Origin: Lotus japonicus
Lineage: Eukaryota > Streptophyta > Magnoliopsida > Fabales > Fabaceae
Length of the DNA stretch: 64,000 bases
NCBI RefSeq assembly: GCF_012489685.1
Contig: NC_080042.1
Span: forward strand, 63,349,633-63,413,632
Direction of reading: 5' to 3'
A program made the position numbers and the translations under genes. Position 1 is the stretch's first letter, and each line of letters starts with the position of its first letter. The notes under the pieces are model-generated. The model did not search any database. It was given only the letters and a program-made list of their open reading frames with translations, and had not been told where the DNA came from. Positions 11,591-31,666 of the stretch are shown in pieces.

Positions 11591-13225
11591 TTAGGCTTGC
11601 TAAAAAAAACCAGCCCGAACCGGAATCGGCTTACCTGAGCCCAACCCAATGCACACGTGCGATCCAACACAGGTTCGCGGGTCTACAGGTCATTGGTTCG
11701 GTCCCATATGGTTTTCCACGGGCGAGATAGGTCCATGAAAATGAAATCCGTTGGTGACCGGGCCCGACCAAACTAGATATAACAAATTTATGTTGAGGCC
11801 CATCCAGCCAGCCCAGTAAGAGAAATTTGACCAAAAAAAATAATTGTTGTCACTTATTTACCTTTCTCCTTAACCCTAACCGGCCCAGACCCAATTACCC
11901 AACCCTAACTTATCAATTGATCATATATATAGTTATGTGGTGCCTCTTAACTCCAGTTTCAGATCTTAACGCCGCTGCCACTCATTTCTCAAACCCTCTC
12001 ACAACCTTCAACTCTCTCAAGCCCTCCCACCGTGACGTCGTCGACTACTCCATGTTGAACCGTCGTCGCCTTGTCTCACCTGCACGGCTGCACCATCGAA
12101 ACTTTGCTCCGTATCCGTTGAAGCCTTTTTGGTCCTTCACTGTTAAGGTCAGTTTTGATTCCATGAGATATGAGTGTTGAACCGTTATTTTACTATTTTT
12201 GTTTCATTATCTAAGCCTTGACTTATTCTTTGTTTTCTTGCTCTTATATTTTTTTCTTCTTAGTCCTTCTATTTTCATTGTTGAAGTCCCTGAGAAGCAA
12301 AAAGCTTGCATGTATATGCACATACTTGGTCTTGTTACTTGTTTTTATTTCGATCTCATTTGTTACTTTGTTCGATCTACTGGGTTTTTCTTCTCATTAG
12401 TTTTGTTTGTGTTTTTGACATTATTGTTTCACTTTAAATTCGTGGAAATGATAGATCTGTCTGTGTTTGTATGTTATTGTGTGATATGAGCTTGACTAGC
12501 TTGATCTATAAGCTGAATTTGTTTGAGTTTGTTCTTAGATAAAAGTTCCCTTTTGTTCTCTGTTCATTTGTGTACTCATTATTCACAATGGGATTGATCT
12601 TATTTTACTTTATCTCACTAGTATTCCTTTTTGTTCTTTTTCTGTGTAGAAACAAAGAAGAGAAAAATATCTTGCCATGCAAGTTTGAAAAGAGCTTGAA
12701 GCCAAAAATTGAACAATGTGTTATGCTTGTTGCAACTTGTAAAATAGTTCAAACATTTTTTATTCGAAATTTATTTATGTGATTTAAGATCAAAATTGTT
12801 GCATACATTTAGATTTTGTGTTTAAGAAGCTAATTAGGCATTTTTTTTGCTTAATATGCAATTGATTTTTTAGTATACTGAATAAGATTTCAAAAATAAA
12901 GCCAACATAGTCCCAAAATAAATTGATAACTCTAACTGGATTTCAAAGGATGTCAAAAGTTATAGGCCCATTAAACTTCTGATGTTTAAAAAATCTCTTT
13001 TATGGAAAAACTGTGTTTTTTTTTGTTGCAAAAAACACGTTTTTTAAAAAAGGCCAGCTCTTGGCCCAACCTGTTTCAAACCACCTGAAAAAACCGGCTA
13101 CCCGAGTTACCCGGACCCGACAGACCCGTAGTTGTAAACGGTCGGGAATGAGCCAATATAAATACAGGTCGGTTTTGGTTGGTTGGGCCAAAATGGGCCT
13201 GAATCCGACCGTACTCGCCCGATGC
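11591..13225. other. GC-rich repeat-like stretch and AT-rich spacer
   Basis: 11600-11905 and 13050-13210 contain clusters of 'cccgaacc', 'acccggaccc' and 'ggttcgg' words. These resemble the sub-terminal regions of some plant hAT elements, but no terminal repeats or target duplication were found. The open frame at 11827-12180 has no recognised domain. The part from 12190 to 13050 is T-rich with no feature seen. Confidence 0.3.
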
Positions 13226-13268
13226 TCAGCCTTGTTGGAGAAGAAAGAAGCATCGGAGAAGAGAATGA
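13226..13268. repeat. Short dispersed repeat shared with MAPK intron 1
   Basis: About 42 bp containing ttggagaagaaagaagcatc is repeated at about 16096-16138 inside intron 1 of the MAP kinase gene, so both are probably parts of one repeat family. Confidence 0.7.
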
Positions 13269-13559
13269 AGAAGCACCTTCTTTCTATGTCAAATTTTAGA
13301 ACTTGTTTATGTTTTGCTAAGCTTTTCTTGCTCTTTGCTCGGAATCTCACGCGGAAAGGACAGAAGAAGCCGACGACAAAGGGTTAAGAGCGCTGAATGG
13401 GCAACAAGATGCAACATGAAGAGCAACGAAGTTGGTGGAGTAAGAGTGGGGGAGGGCTATGCAACCATGAAAGGAAGATGGAGATATTTGGATGAATGAA
13501 AAAATTAAAGGATTATTTTTTGTCATTATAGTTATTTTTTCCTGTATTTTTTTGATACA

Positions 13560-14490
13560 TTAGAAAATAACTATAAGGAAAGCAAAATTAAGGAGCTGGC
13601 AAAGAATCTCACAATAGGAGAGTTTTAAGCTCATAGTCCGAAATAACAAGCTCCAACCTACAAGCATTGTTAAGGCCAGCACCAAACTTAGCCAACTAGT
13701 CAACAATGTTTTTTTTTCACTATCTCGGAATTCACTGAATGGAGACCAACCAATCCCCCTAAGAAGGTGCTTGATGTACCCTAAAATTTCTAAGATATGC
13801 TCATAATTCGCCTCATCAAAAGCATCAACCATATTTCTACAGTTAGTTTCACACACCATTTTCCTGTAGTGCCTCTTCCAAGCTAGGTAGAGACCATGGA
13901 ACAACGCTCGAGCCTCCAGCGTGAAAGACTAACCCCCTAACTCTTGCCTAATCATCCCCAACATCCAAGAGCTAGCTTCATCACCCAACACACACCTAAA
14001 ACCCATGCAAGGACTATTATCATCACGGTTCCTCCGATTCACATTAAGCTTGACGTGATCCTTGGGAGGGGCCCTCCACCTGTAGCTCAAAACCGCACCA
14101 CCAACATCTTGAAGACTGGGGTCTAGATACCTCAGCATGTCATCAAGGTCATGGCAAATGCGTCTCCAAGCTTCTGTAGCGCTCCATCGATCCCCATCCA
14201 AGACGAAATTATTCCTCCACTTTTAAGCACCCCGGCCCAAAGACCTGTCACAAATTAGTCGCTATGAGTATAAACCACGTGTACATAAACCCAATTGTCA
14301 AAGTTATGGTTCAAGAAATTCAACTAGGCTCTAGCTCGCACACACTTCCAAAGCTTTAAGGAATGATGCCAATCCCGCAAGCTATTCAAAGCACCCTCCA
14401 TGGAGCCTGAGCACCTCGCACACGCTGTAGATATAACTAGGTGACCCTTAGATCTATTAGAATTACCATGCAATGCATCGTGAAGTCTAT
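13560..14490 (-). pseudogene. LINE 3' fragment: zinc-binding RT tail and RNase H-like domain
   Basis: The minus strand reads from about 14450 as RCARC...SMEGALNSLRDW (zf-RVT type), then WRAPPKDHVKLNVN (the usual RNase H lead-in WxxPPxxxxKLNxD), then FHGLYLAWKRHYRKMVCETN (RNase H middle). The catalytic D/E residues are not preserved as a set and frames shift. This is a different LINE copy from the one at 7.4-10.7 kb, whose RNase H end is elsewhere. Confidence 0.8.
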
Positions 14491-14896
14491 GCCATAAGGA
14501 AAAACGAAATTTTCTTGTTTTGAACCTGAATTATTATGCATTTTAGCTTTATATTCAACGATTCTGAACGATTTTGGTTCAAGTGAACCACTATGGTTCA
14601 TTTTTTCCAGTGAATCACATTAGATTAGACAATACCAAATACATTAATAGTTAGATTTGTAAATACAAAATTTCCAAATGAAAATCGAATTATTGGTAAA
14701 GGCAAATTAGGTAACAAAATAGAATAAAGGCAAATTAGGTTTAGCCTAAAGTGAAAACGATAGTATAAATATAATTGGAATGTTTTTTTTCTTCTCTTCA
14801 ACCTTGTCTCACAAAAAGTAGAAAAATATCAAGTACTATTTGAGAGAGATAAAAGAGAACTAGAAAAAGAAAGGGAAAAGGGAGGGAAGAGAAGCA
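14491..14896 (+). promoter_or_regulatory. Upstream region of the MAP kinase gene
   Basis: AT-rich sequence directly upstream of the MAPK start. A purine-rich leader (about 14840-14895) precedes the ATG. 'gtataaatat' at about 14763-14772 is a possible TATA element, roughly 175 bp before the ATG. Confidence 0.4.
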
Positions 14897-14923
14897 ATGG
14901 TGGATTGGATAGGCGAAGATTGA
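14897..14923 (+). other. Upstream ORF of 8 codons in the MAPK leader
   Basis: ATG at 14897, then MVDWIGED and a stop at 14921-14923, 16 bp before the main ATG at 14940. It could lower translation of the kinase if the leader includes it. The position is seen directly; a regulatory role is inference. Confidence 0.4.
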
Positions 14924-14939
14924 GGAGGAAGCAGTATAT

Positions 14940-22653
<7,714 letters not shown>

Positions 22654-22895
22654 TTAGTTCAAGCTTTGATTCATAATTTTGATTAGGATTTAGAAGACTT
22701 AATTCAATCCTATGCCCCTTTCAATTCCTCAAAGACAAAATGGGTTGCTACTTAGAAACCCTACCACTTTTGTGGAGAAGCTAACTGTAGGATTCCGATG
22801 TTATGGACTACCCCATTTTGTGTTACCACAGCACGTCATGTAAGTATATATAATTTGTGTAATATTGCTCATTATTGCATCAAGATGTATATTAG
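22654..22895 (+). other. 3' flank of the MAPK gene
   Basis: Presumed 3' UTR downstream of the stop codon. No clear AATAAA signal was singled out. Confidence 0.4.
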
Positions 22896-23190
22896 TTACT
22901 ACCTCCGTTCCTTATTAACTGTCTACATTCAAGAAAAAAAATGTGTTCCTATATATCTATCCACTTAGCGTCTAAAGAGAACATTAAATGATGTTTTTTC
23001 TAACAATACCCTTGTATGAGCAATAAATGAAGAAAGATAAAACAAATTCTATAGGGTAAAATAGGAAAATAACTAATACTTTTAAGAAAATCAACAAAAT
23101 TAATTGCACTCTTTAATATGTGTTTTTTTTTTTCCTCTCTAGACAGTTAAATATAGACGGAGGTAGTATTAAATATAGACGGAGGTAGTA
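22896..23190. mobile_element. Stowaway-type MITE with a duplicated right end
   Basis: The left end tactacctccgttccttatt is matched in inverse by atatagacggaggtagta on the right. The right-terminal motif is present twice, ending at about 23168 and 23190 and separated by 'tt'. The CTACCTCCGTTCC-type end fits Stowaway. Confidence 0.8.
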
Positions 23191-23414
23191 GTACTTAATA
23201 TTCATCCTTAAACAGCAGGTGCGGACGGACCCAGATGCATTGCTTTCTTACCATGAGAATTATGAGCAGAAAATTTCTTGCTTTGCATACATATTGTTAT
23301 ACATCTTTTGGTAGATGCAAGACTTGCTGAAACTGTTGGCATGCATATTTTGGATGCCTTTCAAGGCAGGATCGGTAAATGGTATGCTATTTGTGTTTGT
23401 CCTTGGTCCCTTTA
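23191..23414. other. Spacer between two MITEs
   Basis: No feature was recognised. Confidence 0.4.
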
Positions 23415-23889
23415 CAGTAGAAACTCTTTAAGTTAATACTCGGTAAATTAATAAACTCAAATAATAAATTTGTCCGGTCCTGACTTGGGCCAATGTAAAA
23501 AATTGAAAAATTCGATAAAATAATAAGATAATAATTTTTCGGGAGATCCCTTTATAATTTTCGGTCCCAAAAAAATCATAAATTAATAATTCATAGAAAT
23601 TGAAAAAATATATTACACTCTATTGAAATATGATTCAATAGTTGGATGTTTTCCTTTAAAGTTTAAGTCTATTTGGAGCTCATCTCTAACTTTTTTTATT
23701 ACATCAAATAGCTCAGGTGTTATATTTTTTGTATTGTATCATAAAGTTGCATTTTTGTTTTGTATGTACAGTATAATTACTTAAAAGCTCTTTAAATTTA
23801 TAATTATTAAAGCATCAATAAATTAATAACTCTCTAAATTAATAAATTTCTCCGGTCCTAACATTATTAATTTAAAGAGTTTCTAGTGG
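23415..23889. mobile_element. pogo-like MITE (Emigrant/Lemi type)
   Basis: It begins cagtagaaactctttaagtt after TA and ends with the near inverse aatttaaagagtttctagtg. The sub-terminal 'aaattaataa' words are also inverted between the ends. The cagtagaaactct start is characteristic of pogo-related MITEs in dicots. 475 bp, no transposase. Confidence 0.75.
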
Positions 23890-25844
23890 ATTTTTATTTT
23901 AATAACTACAGAAAGTAATCATTATTCCACTTTGGAAAAAAAAAGTAAGAAAACGGAAGCTGGCACATGCCGTGCATGCTCAATAGTGTCAGCACCAAAT
24001 TTCATTCGTCTCCATTTCAATTAAATTTTGATCTAATTTAAAATTTTTATTTTTATTTTACTTAATTTTTGTTCATGCGATTACAGTTTTTTTTATTAAT
24101 TTTTTTATCATTAGGAAAAAAAGGGAAAACAAAGAATACAAAATGGAAGGAAAGAAAAAATATATAAAAAAAATGAAAATACTTTTCTTGTCTAAGTTTT
24201 TGTTTAGGGATGTAACAAGCATGGAAAGGAACAGTTTTCCATTTAAAATGAGGTTGCTTGACGTAGAGCCATGTGTTTTCTTGCAATGTACCCAAAAAAA
24301 AGTAGAGCAATGTGTGGTACAATATTGAAGCACTTTGAGCACTTGCTTTCGACCAAAAAAAAGAGCACTTGCTAAAGCCAAAGATTGCACGAAACAGGAC
24401 CTATTACTAGACTATTCTACTCATGCCTTGGTAGTTGGTAGGGAAGAAAAATGATAGTATCATTTTTTTACAACACTCATCTTTTTATTGGTTAGAATTC
24501 ATGTAACATGCATTAAAAATATAGGCTCCACTTTTAATTTAATGAGATATACATGAATTTTAATCGAAATAATAAAGAGTGTTAAAAAGAGAGAGTTAAT
24601 ATCACTCCACTGATAGGGAAACACAAAAAAATGGGCTAACTGCCACAACCCAAAAGTGGGAAGATTCTTCTCATTTGTGTACACTGCACCTCAAAAGGAT
24701 CTTATCAGTAAAATGGCAAATTGCAGAAGCCCATGATGAGGGCCTAGAAAAGGGACAAAGCAAATGAAGAAGAATGAAACCCTCGGGAAGCATGAGCTGT
24801 TCATATACAAAAGGATGGGACATTATGGAGGGTTGGCGTAAAAAGGATAAGGTCATAAGGATGAACGTGAAAGTCATTTTATATTTTTATTTGAAGTATA
24901 GAGAATGCTAATAGAGTACAAAACTTATGGAATATTAAGATGGTAGTAAAGGTGCTCAGTGAATCAAGATACATGATTTGGTAGCAAGACAAATGGACGG
25001 TGTTAATTGTTTGCTTCCTTTTGTAGTTTAATTGTATATATCTTTCTTTTTAAATATAGGAGGATCATAAAAATAGGGAGCCTAAGATATATATAAAAGC
25101 ATTTTCTTTACTATTTGGTTCAAACTTACAAAGTTAACAATGATATAAAATTTAAAATAGAATTTTGGAAGCATTTGTGTTTGGTGTGTAAATATTTGTC
25201 TTGTAATTTTAGTTTTATAACTTGTATGCCATGTTTGATATTTCTAATGTTGTTACTGATTTGGGTTTTGAAATAAATTTATATTATTAGATACAGAATG
25301 GTAACTGGTCAAACCAAACCTCATCCACATGAGTGGGAGAGTGTTTAATTTGGACAAATAATATTGTGAGCAACTTATTCCCATCTCTTAGGTTGTGTTT
25401 GGTTGTAAAAGGAAAAAGTAAGAGGAAAGAAAGTGAAAGGAAAAAGAGAAAGGAAGAAAAGAGTGGAAAGAGAGGTGATGATTTTTTAAGTTGTTCGATG
25501 TAAGAGATATTGTGAGGAAATTTTCCATTCTCCAACTATCCTCAATTGATCAGTACTTTGGTTGCAAGAGTATCTCAGTGACTCAGTGATTATGCTTCTA
25601 ATTGGAAAATGGTGCTTACACACCTCTCTACTTCTAGAGAGATATAGAAATAGATGACAGAGAAATGTGTGATATGATAAGTGATGTTATAGAATAGATG
25701 AGAGAGATATGAAAAAAAATATGCGAAAATTAAATGATATGTAAAAAAAACAGAGGTGTGAGAATATTAAAGTTCTTTTTTAAATATTGTTCAGATTGAG
25801 ATATATAATTGGAGACAGGATTATTACTTTTACGGTTTTACTCA
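23890..25844. other. AT-rich intergenic DNA, no gene recognised
   Basis: The open frames here are low-complexity (K/F-rich) and lack domains. A possible short MITE at about 25612-25771 has inverted 'cacacctct' / 'agaggtgtg' ends, but no target duplication was confirmed. Confidence 0.45.
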
Positions 25845-26712
25845 GGGTAAATGGTCACATTGATCCCTAAATGTTCCCACCGACTTCAAAATCGTCCCTG
25901 GAAGAATTTTATTAGGCTCGCGGTCCCCAAATGTGGCAAAAATCAGTCATATTAGTCCCTGACGTTAAAAACCTCTAACGGACGTTAATCCAATTAATAA
26001 AAGTCAACATTATCTTTCTAAGTTTCTTTCACTTTAGTCCCTTTCTTCTTTCTTTCATCATCTTCATCCCCCTTCTTCCATCATCTTCACCAAAAACTCC
26101 TCCCCTTCTTCATCAACCCATTATGAAACAAAAATAATAAAAAATCAAATAGAATTAAAAACCCAGAACCTTCTATCATCCTCTCTTCTTCTTCATTATC
26201 CATCTTCTTCTTCATCATAACAACTCTCAAACTCTCACACAAAATTATTTAAATCCATAAATCAATAAAGATCTGGGTTTGAAGATTTTTATTGATTTAT
26301 GGATTTAAATAATTTTGTGTGAGAGTTTGAGAGTTGTTATGATGAAGAAGAAGATGGATAATGAAGAAGAAGAGAGGATGATAGAAGGTTCTGGGTTTTT
26401 AATTCTATTTGATTTTTTATTATTTTTGTTTCATAATGGGTTGATGAAGAAGGGGAGGAGTTTTTGGTGAAGATGATGGAAGAAGGGGGATGAAGATGAT
26501 GAAAGAAAGAAGAAAGGGACTAAAGTGAAAGAAACTTAGAAAGATAATGTTGACTTTTATTAATTGGATTAACGTCCGTTAGAGGTTTTTAACGTCAGGG
26601 ACTAATATGACTGATTTTTGCCACATTTGGGGACCGCGAGCCTAATAAAATTCTTCCAGGGACGATTTTGAAGTCGGTGGGAACATTTAGGGATCAATGT
26701 GACCATTTACCC
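25845..26712. mobile_element. 868-bp foldback element of Mutator type, almost perfect palindrome
   Basis: The arms 25845-26274 and 26283-26712 are reverse complements over about 430 bp with no length differences: paired positions sum to 52557 from both outer ends to the loop. Only an isolated mismatch near the centre was noticed, and the loop is 8 nt. Outer ends are gggtaaatggtcacattgat and its inverse. The flanking 10-bp repeats gttttactca (25835-25844) and gttttactga (26713-26722) fit a Mutator-like target duplication of 9-11 bp. No coding frame. Confidence 0.92.
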
Positions 26713-26777
26713 GTTTTACTGAATGAGAGTTTGTTCTCAAATTTCTTTATTAATAAATAATTTTATGAAAGTGAATA

Positions 26778-26868
26778 TAACCATACCACTATCCATCATT
26801 TTCGAGTTAAAGATTGACTAATTCTAAATCTAAATAACAATATATATGGTCATTAATGAATCATGGAC
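26778..26868. repeat. Dispersed repeat shared with 29270-29366
   Basis: Both contain 'gagttaaagattgactaatt'-like sequence followed by atatggtcattaatgaatc. Their outer limits are unclear, and they are probably remains of one repeat family. Confidence 0.65.
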
Positions 26869-29269
26869 CCGATCAACACCATGACTGTAACTGTCTCCAC
26901 ACTATTCAATATTCAATCCACCATTTCCTCACATGGTACTCTCTCTCTTTCTCTCTTTCTCTTTAAATTCTTGGTGTGCACTCACAAACACATCACAACA
27001 CTAAATAGATTCATTCAACTCTCAATTCCATCCCTGAGATCGTAGAGACATCACTAATAAACAACATTTTGCAATGCCTTCCTTGATTTAAGTACTTATC
27101 TTCTCTGACATTTAAATTAGCCAATTTTATCTGTTCATCATATATTTTTGTTGTTCCACTCATTGTTTTTATCATTTATTCATTTCAACTACTTTTCTTT
27201 GATTAGGTTCTTTTGATCTCTTGCTCAAGATTATTGTGCTGTCTCATTTCCTGAGTTTGATAAAGCCATAGAAGGATGACTTGTGTATGGTTCTGTATCT
27301 ATACACGTTGTCCTACAACGAATGTGATTTCTTTAATTAATTTCACGGATATCAGCCAATATTGTGATTGTGGTAAGACCTTCATCGAATTGCAATTAAT
27401 CAAGTTTATTTCTCACAACCTTATTTTAGTTAGTTTCCTAATAATCTCTTTTTCAGGATGCATATCCTTACATGTTCAATTAACCAACTAACATTGTCAC
27501 AGATTTAACACTTTACGTTCGATACAAAATTGCTCATCCATAATAACTGACCAAATTGATTTGATGTGTACATTTATATCCCCAAGGTTGCTTCTCATTA
27601 TTTATTTTTCTTCCTTTGATTTTTGTTTCAGAGGCAACTTTCAGTATGGATATAGGGTTGTCTCTACCGCCACACCCACTACCTAAATATGTCTATTGTG
27701 CTCATTAATTGGCTGAATTTGATGTCAAACCCACAGAAGTAAATATGGAGGAGCTCCATTAACAAGTGGAAAACCTCGGCAAAAATTATAAATTCACGCG
27801 AATACTAGATACTGAAGAACGATCAAGAAGTGATGCTTCTATGTCTAAGTTGATATGAAGGGAGCAATGACTTACAAACACACTTGAAGCGTATAAGAGA
27901 TTTCACGGACAACCTCAACAAAATTTCCTCTATCAATTCCTCAGGGAGACGAGGGTTCAGCATTTTCTCCCTATTCGTAGCCACAATCTATAGCACAATG
28001 TTCTTTTGCTCATGTTGCTACAGTAGTTTTGTTGGTTTCGGTTTAAAAAATTCCAGTTATATATGCAGTATTGAAACTAACGTGTTATTTTGTAATTAAA
28101 TATATATTTAGGATATGAGAAAAAATATATTTAATTAATAAAATTCATAAATATATTTAATTTTTTATTTATGAATAGTTGCAAAGTTAATAATAATTAA
28201 AAAAATTATAATTACGCAATTGAATTTCGAATAGTAATTTTCTTCTTTTTGACTTTTGATATAAAATAGTAATAATTATTTTGATTCAATATGGTTTTTA
28301 CTTTTTTATACCAAAATCTATAATAGCTTTCGACACTCCTGAAAATTCTGTTAGCCTCTATTTTTTCGGGTTAGTGGCTGTTTTTCACCGCATCTAAGTC
28401 CTCGACGGATGCCTCTTCTAGTTGGTCGTTTGGTGCTTGATTCGGGTATAGGTCCTTGTGGATGTTGTTTGAGGTTTATCGTGCAATTTGTGCAGGGGAG
28501 ATGCTTATTAGGTGTTGGGTTTCTGAAGTTTTACTTTTGGGTGCACCTAAGCAATTTAATTCTAATGTCTTTTGTCCAATGAATTATTGGGTAGTAATTT
28601 AACTCATCCTAATTTTTTTGTAGGTTTTTCTATGTATTATTGGGGGGTTTTGCTCACTTTGTTGGGTGCTATTTGTACTATCAACCATTCTATCTAAAAA
28701 AAAGTTTTTGCTTTTTTAAAAAAATTATCCTTAAACTTTTGTATTACACCTTCGTTGGCACATTCCAGCCATCACCACCCTATACAACATTGTCACCGTC
28801 ACCACTACTACCACAACAAACTCCGCCACCCCCTCACAATCGCCTAAACCACCCTCCACGACCACCACTACCACCTCCACCACTGCCGTCACCACCACCA
28901 CTCTCTACCACAACTACCATCCACCAAACACATTATTGTATCAATTTAAATAATATGATAAGTTAGATAGTGTATCACCAAACGATGCATAATATCAAAT
29001 TTTTATTAGGTCTTATCATATTAGATCTAATACAATTTGACCTAACACTATTAAACCTTATACAATACAACGTACCAAACGAGCCCTTAAAATTACCATT
29101 TGTTCATTTATTTTTTACTACTGATGTAAATTTTGAGTAATTGACATTTAGGCCAACTTTCTAGAGTATGCTACACGCAAACAGAAGTATATATTCACTT
29201 TCTTAATGCATTTTATGATTATGGATAATCAAGAGCAATAATTAACGAATTTCAATCATCTATAAGTCT
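26869..29269. other. Gene-poor stretch, no gene recognised
   Basis: The ORFs at 26863-27045, 27276-27491 and 27884-28099 have no recognisable domains. 28755-28930 is CCA/CAC-rich low-complexity DNA. Near 29078-29095 'gtaccaaacgagccctta' looks like a PIF/Harbinger-type right end, but its left partner was not found. Confidence 0.4.
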
Positions 29270-29409
29270 ATAACCAATATCTTTATCCATCGCTTTCGAG
29301 TTAAAAATTGACTAATTCCAAATTTAAACAAACCAAGACTATATTATATGGTCATTAATGAATCGTATATAGACACAATACAAATAATGCCATTGTGCTT
29401 TAGGAGGTG

Positions 29410-30310
29410 GTCCAGTCTATAATGAGATCGAACAGGCGAGACAGAAACTTGATTTATAACTTTGATTCAGAGAAAACTTATGTCCGATTGGATTGGTGTT
29501 TCTTGGAGACGACGTTGTTGGAATTTGGTTTCCCTGAATGTGTATTAGTCTAATAATGTATTGTGAGACTTTAGTTTGAAACAATGGAGATAGACTCCCA
29601 GCCTTCAGCCCCAAAAGAGGCTTGAGAAAGGGATACCCCCTATCCCCTCATTGCTTTGTTCTTTGTATGGAGAGATTGAGCTCGCTTAAAGTGGTTGGCT
29701 TGGAGGTTCAACTCTCATCTTTTGTTTGCTGATGCGCGACTCCTATTTACTCAAGCCTCAGAGAATAATTATATCTTCACACCTAAAAAATGAGGTGTGG
29801 AAAGGTAGAGAAAGAGAGAGATAGGAAGAAAGGAGAGAGAAAGTAAAGATGTGATAGGTGATTTAATTGATAAAGAAAAGATAAATAGATAGAAATATAA
29901 TGAAGGTGGAAAAGAAGTGGAGAGATGTGTATATATCATAACTCGTGCCAGCCTCAGAGGATCATGATACCATGGTAAAATAGATTTTGACTATCTTTTT
30001 CAAAGCTTCAAGTCTTAAGGTTAATGCGGCTAAATCTAGAGCTATGGTTAGAAAAATCTCAGCATTGTCATGAAGGAGTGAGTTATCAACGTTACGGGCG
30101 TGCAATTCTCTTATGATATAGGTAAGTACCTTGATTTTCCTATTTTAAATAAGAGAGCGATTAAGAGGGATTTCCAATTTATAGTTGACAATATTAATTT
30201 TAGGGTTTTCTCTTGAAAAAACAAATTTCTCAACAAGGCGAGTAGGCTTACTCTTGTCCAATATGTGCTTGGCCAAAGTTGGAGCTCAACAGGTGAGAAA
30301 CTTCCTTCTA
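29410..30310 (+). pseudogene. LINE reverse-transcriptase fragment
   Basis: Plus-strand blocks in order: KTYVRLDWCFLETTLLEFGF, RGLRKGYPLSPHCFVLCMER, SHLLFADARLLFTQAS (FADA at the catalytic FADD position), SGLKVNAAKSRAMV, KYLDFPILNKRAIKRDFQFI. In-frame stops and a 186-bp insertion interrupt it. The order and spacing match plant LINE reverse transcriptase. The second catalytic Asp is replaced by Ala, so it is dead. Confidence 0.85.
29764..29949. mobile_element. 186-bp MITE-like insertion in the LINE fragment
   Basis: It is flanked by a perfect 10-bp direct repeat, agcctcagag, at 29754-29763 and 29950-29959. Removing it restores the LINE frame order (LLFTQAS...). The ends have only weak inverted similarity. 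The 10-bp duplication suggests a Mutator-related MITE. Confidence 0.75.
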
Positions 30311-30464
30311 GTTTTAGAACCCCCGAATGATCTTGATCCTCTCCTCTTAGCGGATGCTTAGGAACTAGTTTCGCTTGGGCTTACCTAGCCTTGGGTGCAG
30401 GGACAGACCCAAATGTCATAGAAATGGGGCAGTCGCCCCTTGAGAGAATTTTTTTCCTTAATCT

Positions 30465-31666
30465 TCTATATATATATATGTAAAGGAGACTTGAGTTTTT
30501 TGCATTAAATACATCAAGTAATTCCTACCTCTACATTAAAATACAGTAAAAATAAAGAATTTCATTTGCAATAAATATATCAAATAATAAAATTAAAACT
30601 GAATAAATTGTAATGTCAAAAACTATTCAACTACCAACATTAAATAATATATTTATAAACTTATTTATCTTCATTTTTATAATTATATATATATTAATTA
30701 TAAAATTTCCTATACATTTAAGTAAAAGTTAAATATAATGTGATAAAAATTTAAACATATGTAGTTAAAATATTAATTATTGACCTCAAGTTGAGAAAAA
30801 AAATTAATTTATATAGAGTAATATATTTTATATAAAATAAATATATGAAATATCATAAATAGTCAATGATTAAATGCTTTTCGTAAAGATATACTTTGAA
30901 TTTTTTTTAATAGTTACATGTGTTGTTTAATATAGATTATAATGTTGTTTTGTGTTATTTTATAAAATAATTTTACATACATAAAAAATTGATATACTAT
31001 AATTATTTAAGTCTTTTAGAATAATCTTTTTATATACATTAAAAAGTGTATAGAGTAACACAAGATGATATTTAGAATAAAATTTTATTAAATAATATTT
31101 TTATATGGAAACATTATTTATAATTAAAATTAATTAATTTTACTAATAAAAAATTAGAAAATAGTTTTTAAATTATAAAATGCCGCAATAATTTATTAAT
31201 AAATAATTTATAAAAATATTTTTAAAATTAACATTATTAAGTATGACGTGAATGTCAAAAAAGTATGACGTGTATGTATTTTTTTCAGAAATTTATTCCA
31301 ATATAAATTTTGATATATTATATATTAGTAAAAAGGATCAACTTAAAGAAGTATAATAGAGAAAAATAATTAAGGCTAAATTATAATAAAAATATATTAT
31401 AATTTATTGTATGATTAAATAAATACATTTTTAAATTGTTAAAATTATTTCAATGCTAATTATTAAATTTGAATAGTATTAATTATTTACACAAAGAAAA
31501 CTCTAATACTCATAATGTTTTGACACAATAATTATTATTTTATTATAATTTATAAGTAAAAAATATTTAATATATACTTCATATTTTTATTTAAACTATA
31601 ATAAATTTTATATAATGTTGATAAAATTGTGAAAACACCCGTGCAACGCATGAGTTTTATATCTAA
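30465..31666. mobile_element. Very AT-rich segment, possible Helitron remnant
   Basis: It starts 'tcttctatatatatatatg' after an A and ends 'cacccgtgcaacgcatgag...atatctaa'. The end resembles the CCCGTGCAACGC terminal hairpin of the Helitron at 36703-41897 and a CTRR terminus, but the hairpin is mutated and the following base is not T. No ORF. Confidence 0.4.

Noticed and set aside
13000..13387. ORFs of 116 and 124 codons on opposite strands
   Set aside because: Mirror-image frames in repeat-like DNA, no recognised domain or splice context.
28755..28930. Proline-rich ORF (P/T/H-rich)
   Set aside because: CCA-type microsatellite-like DNA, not a gene.
30399..30450. 'cagggacagacccaaatg' as a hAT left end
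   Set aside because: No inverted partner or 8-bp duplication could be found.
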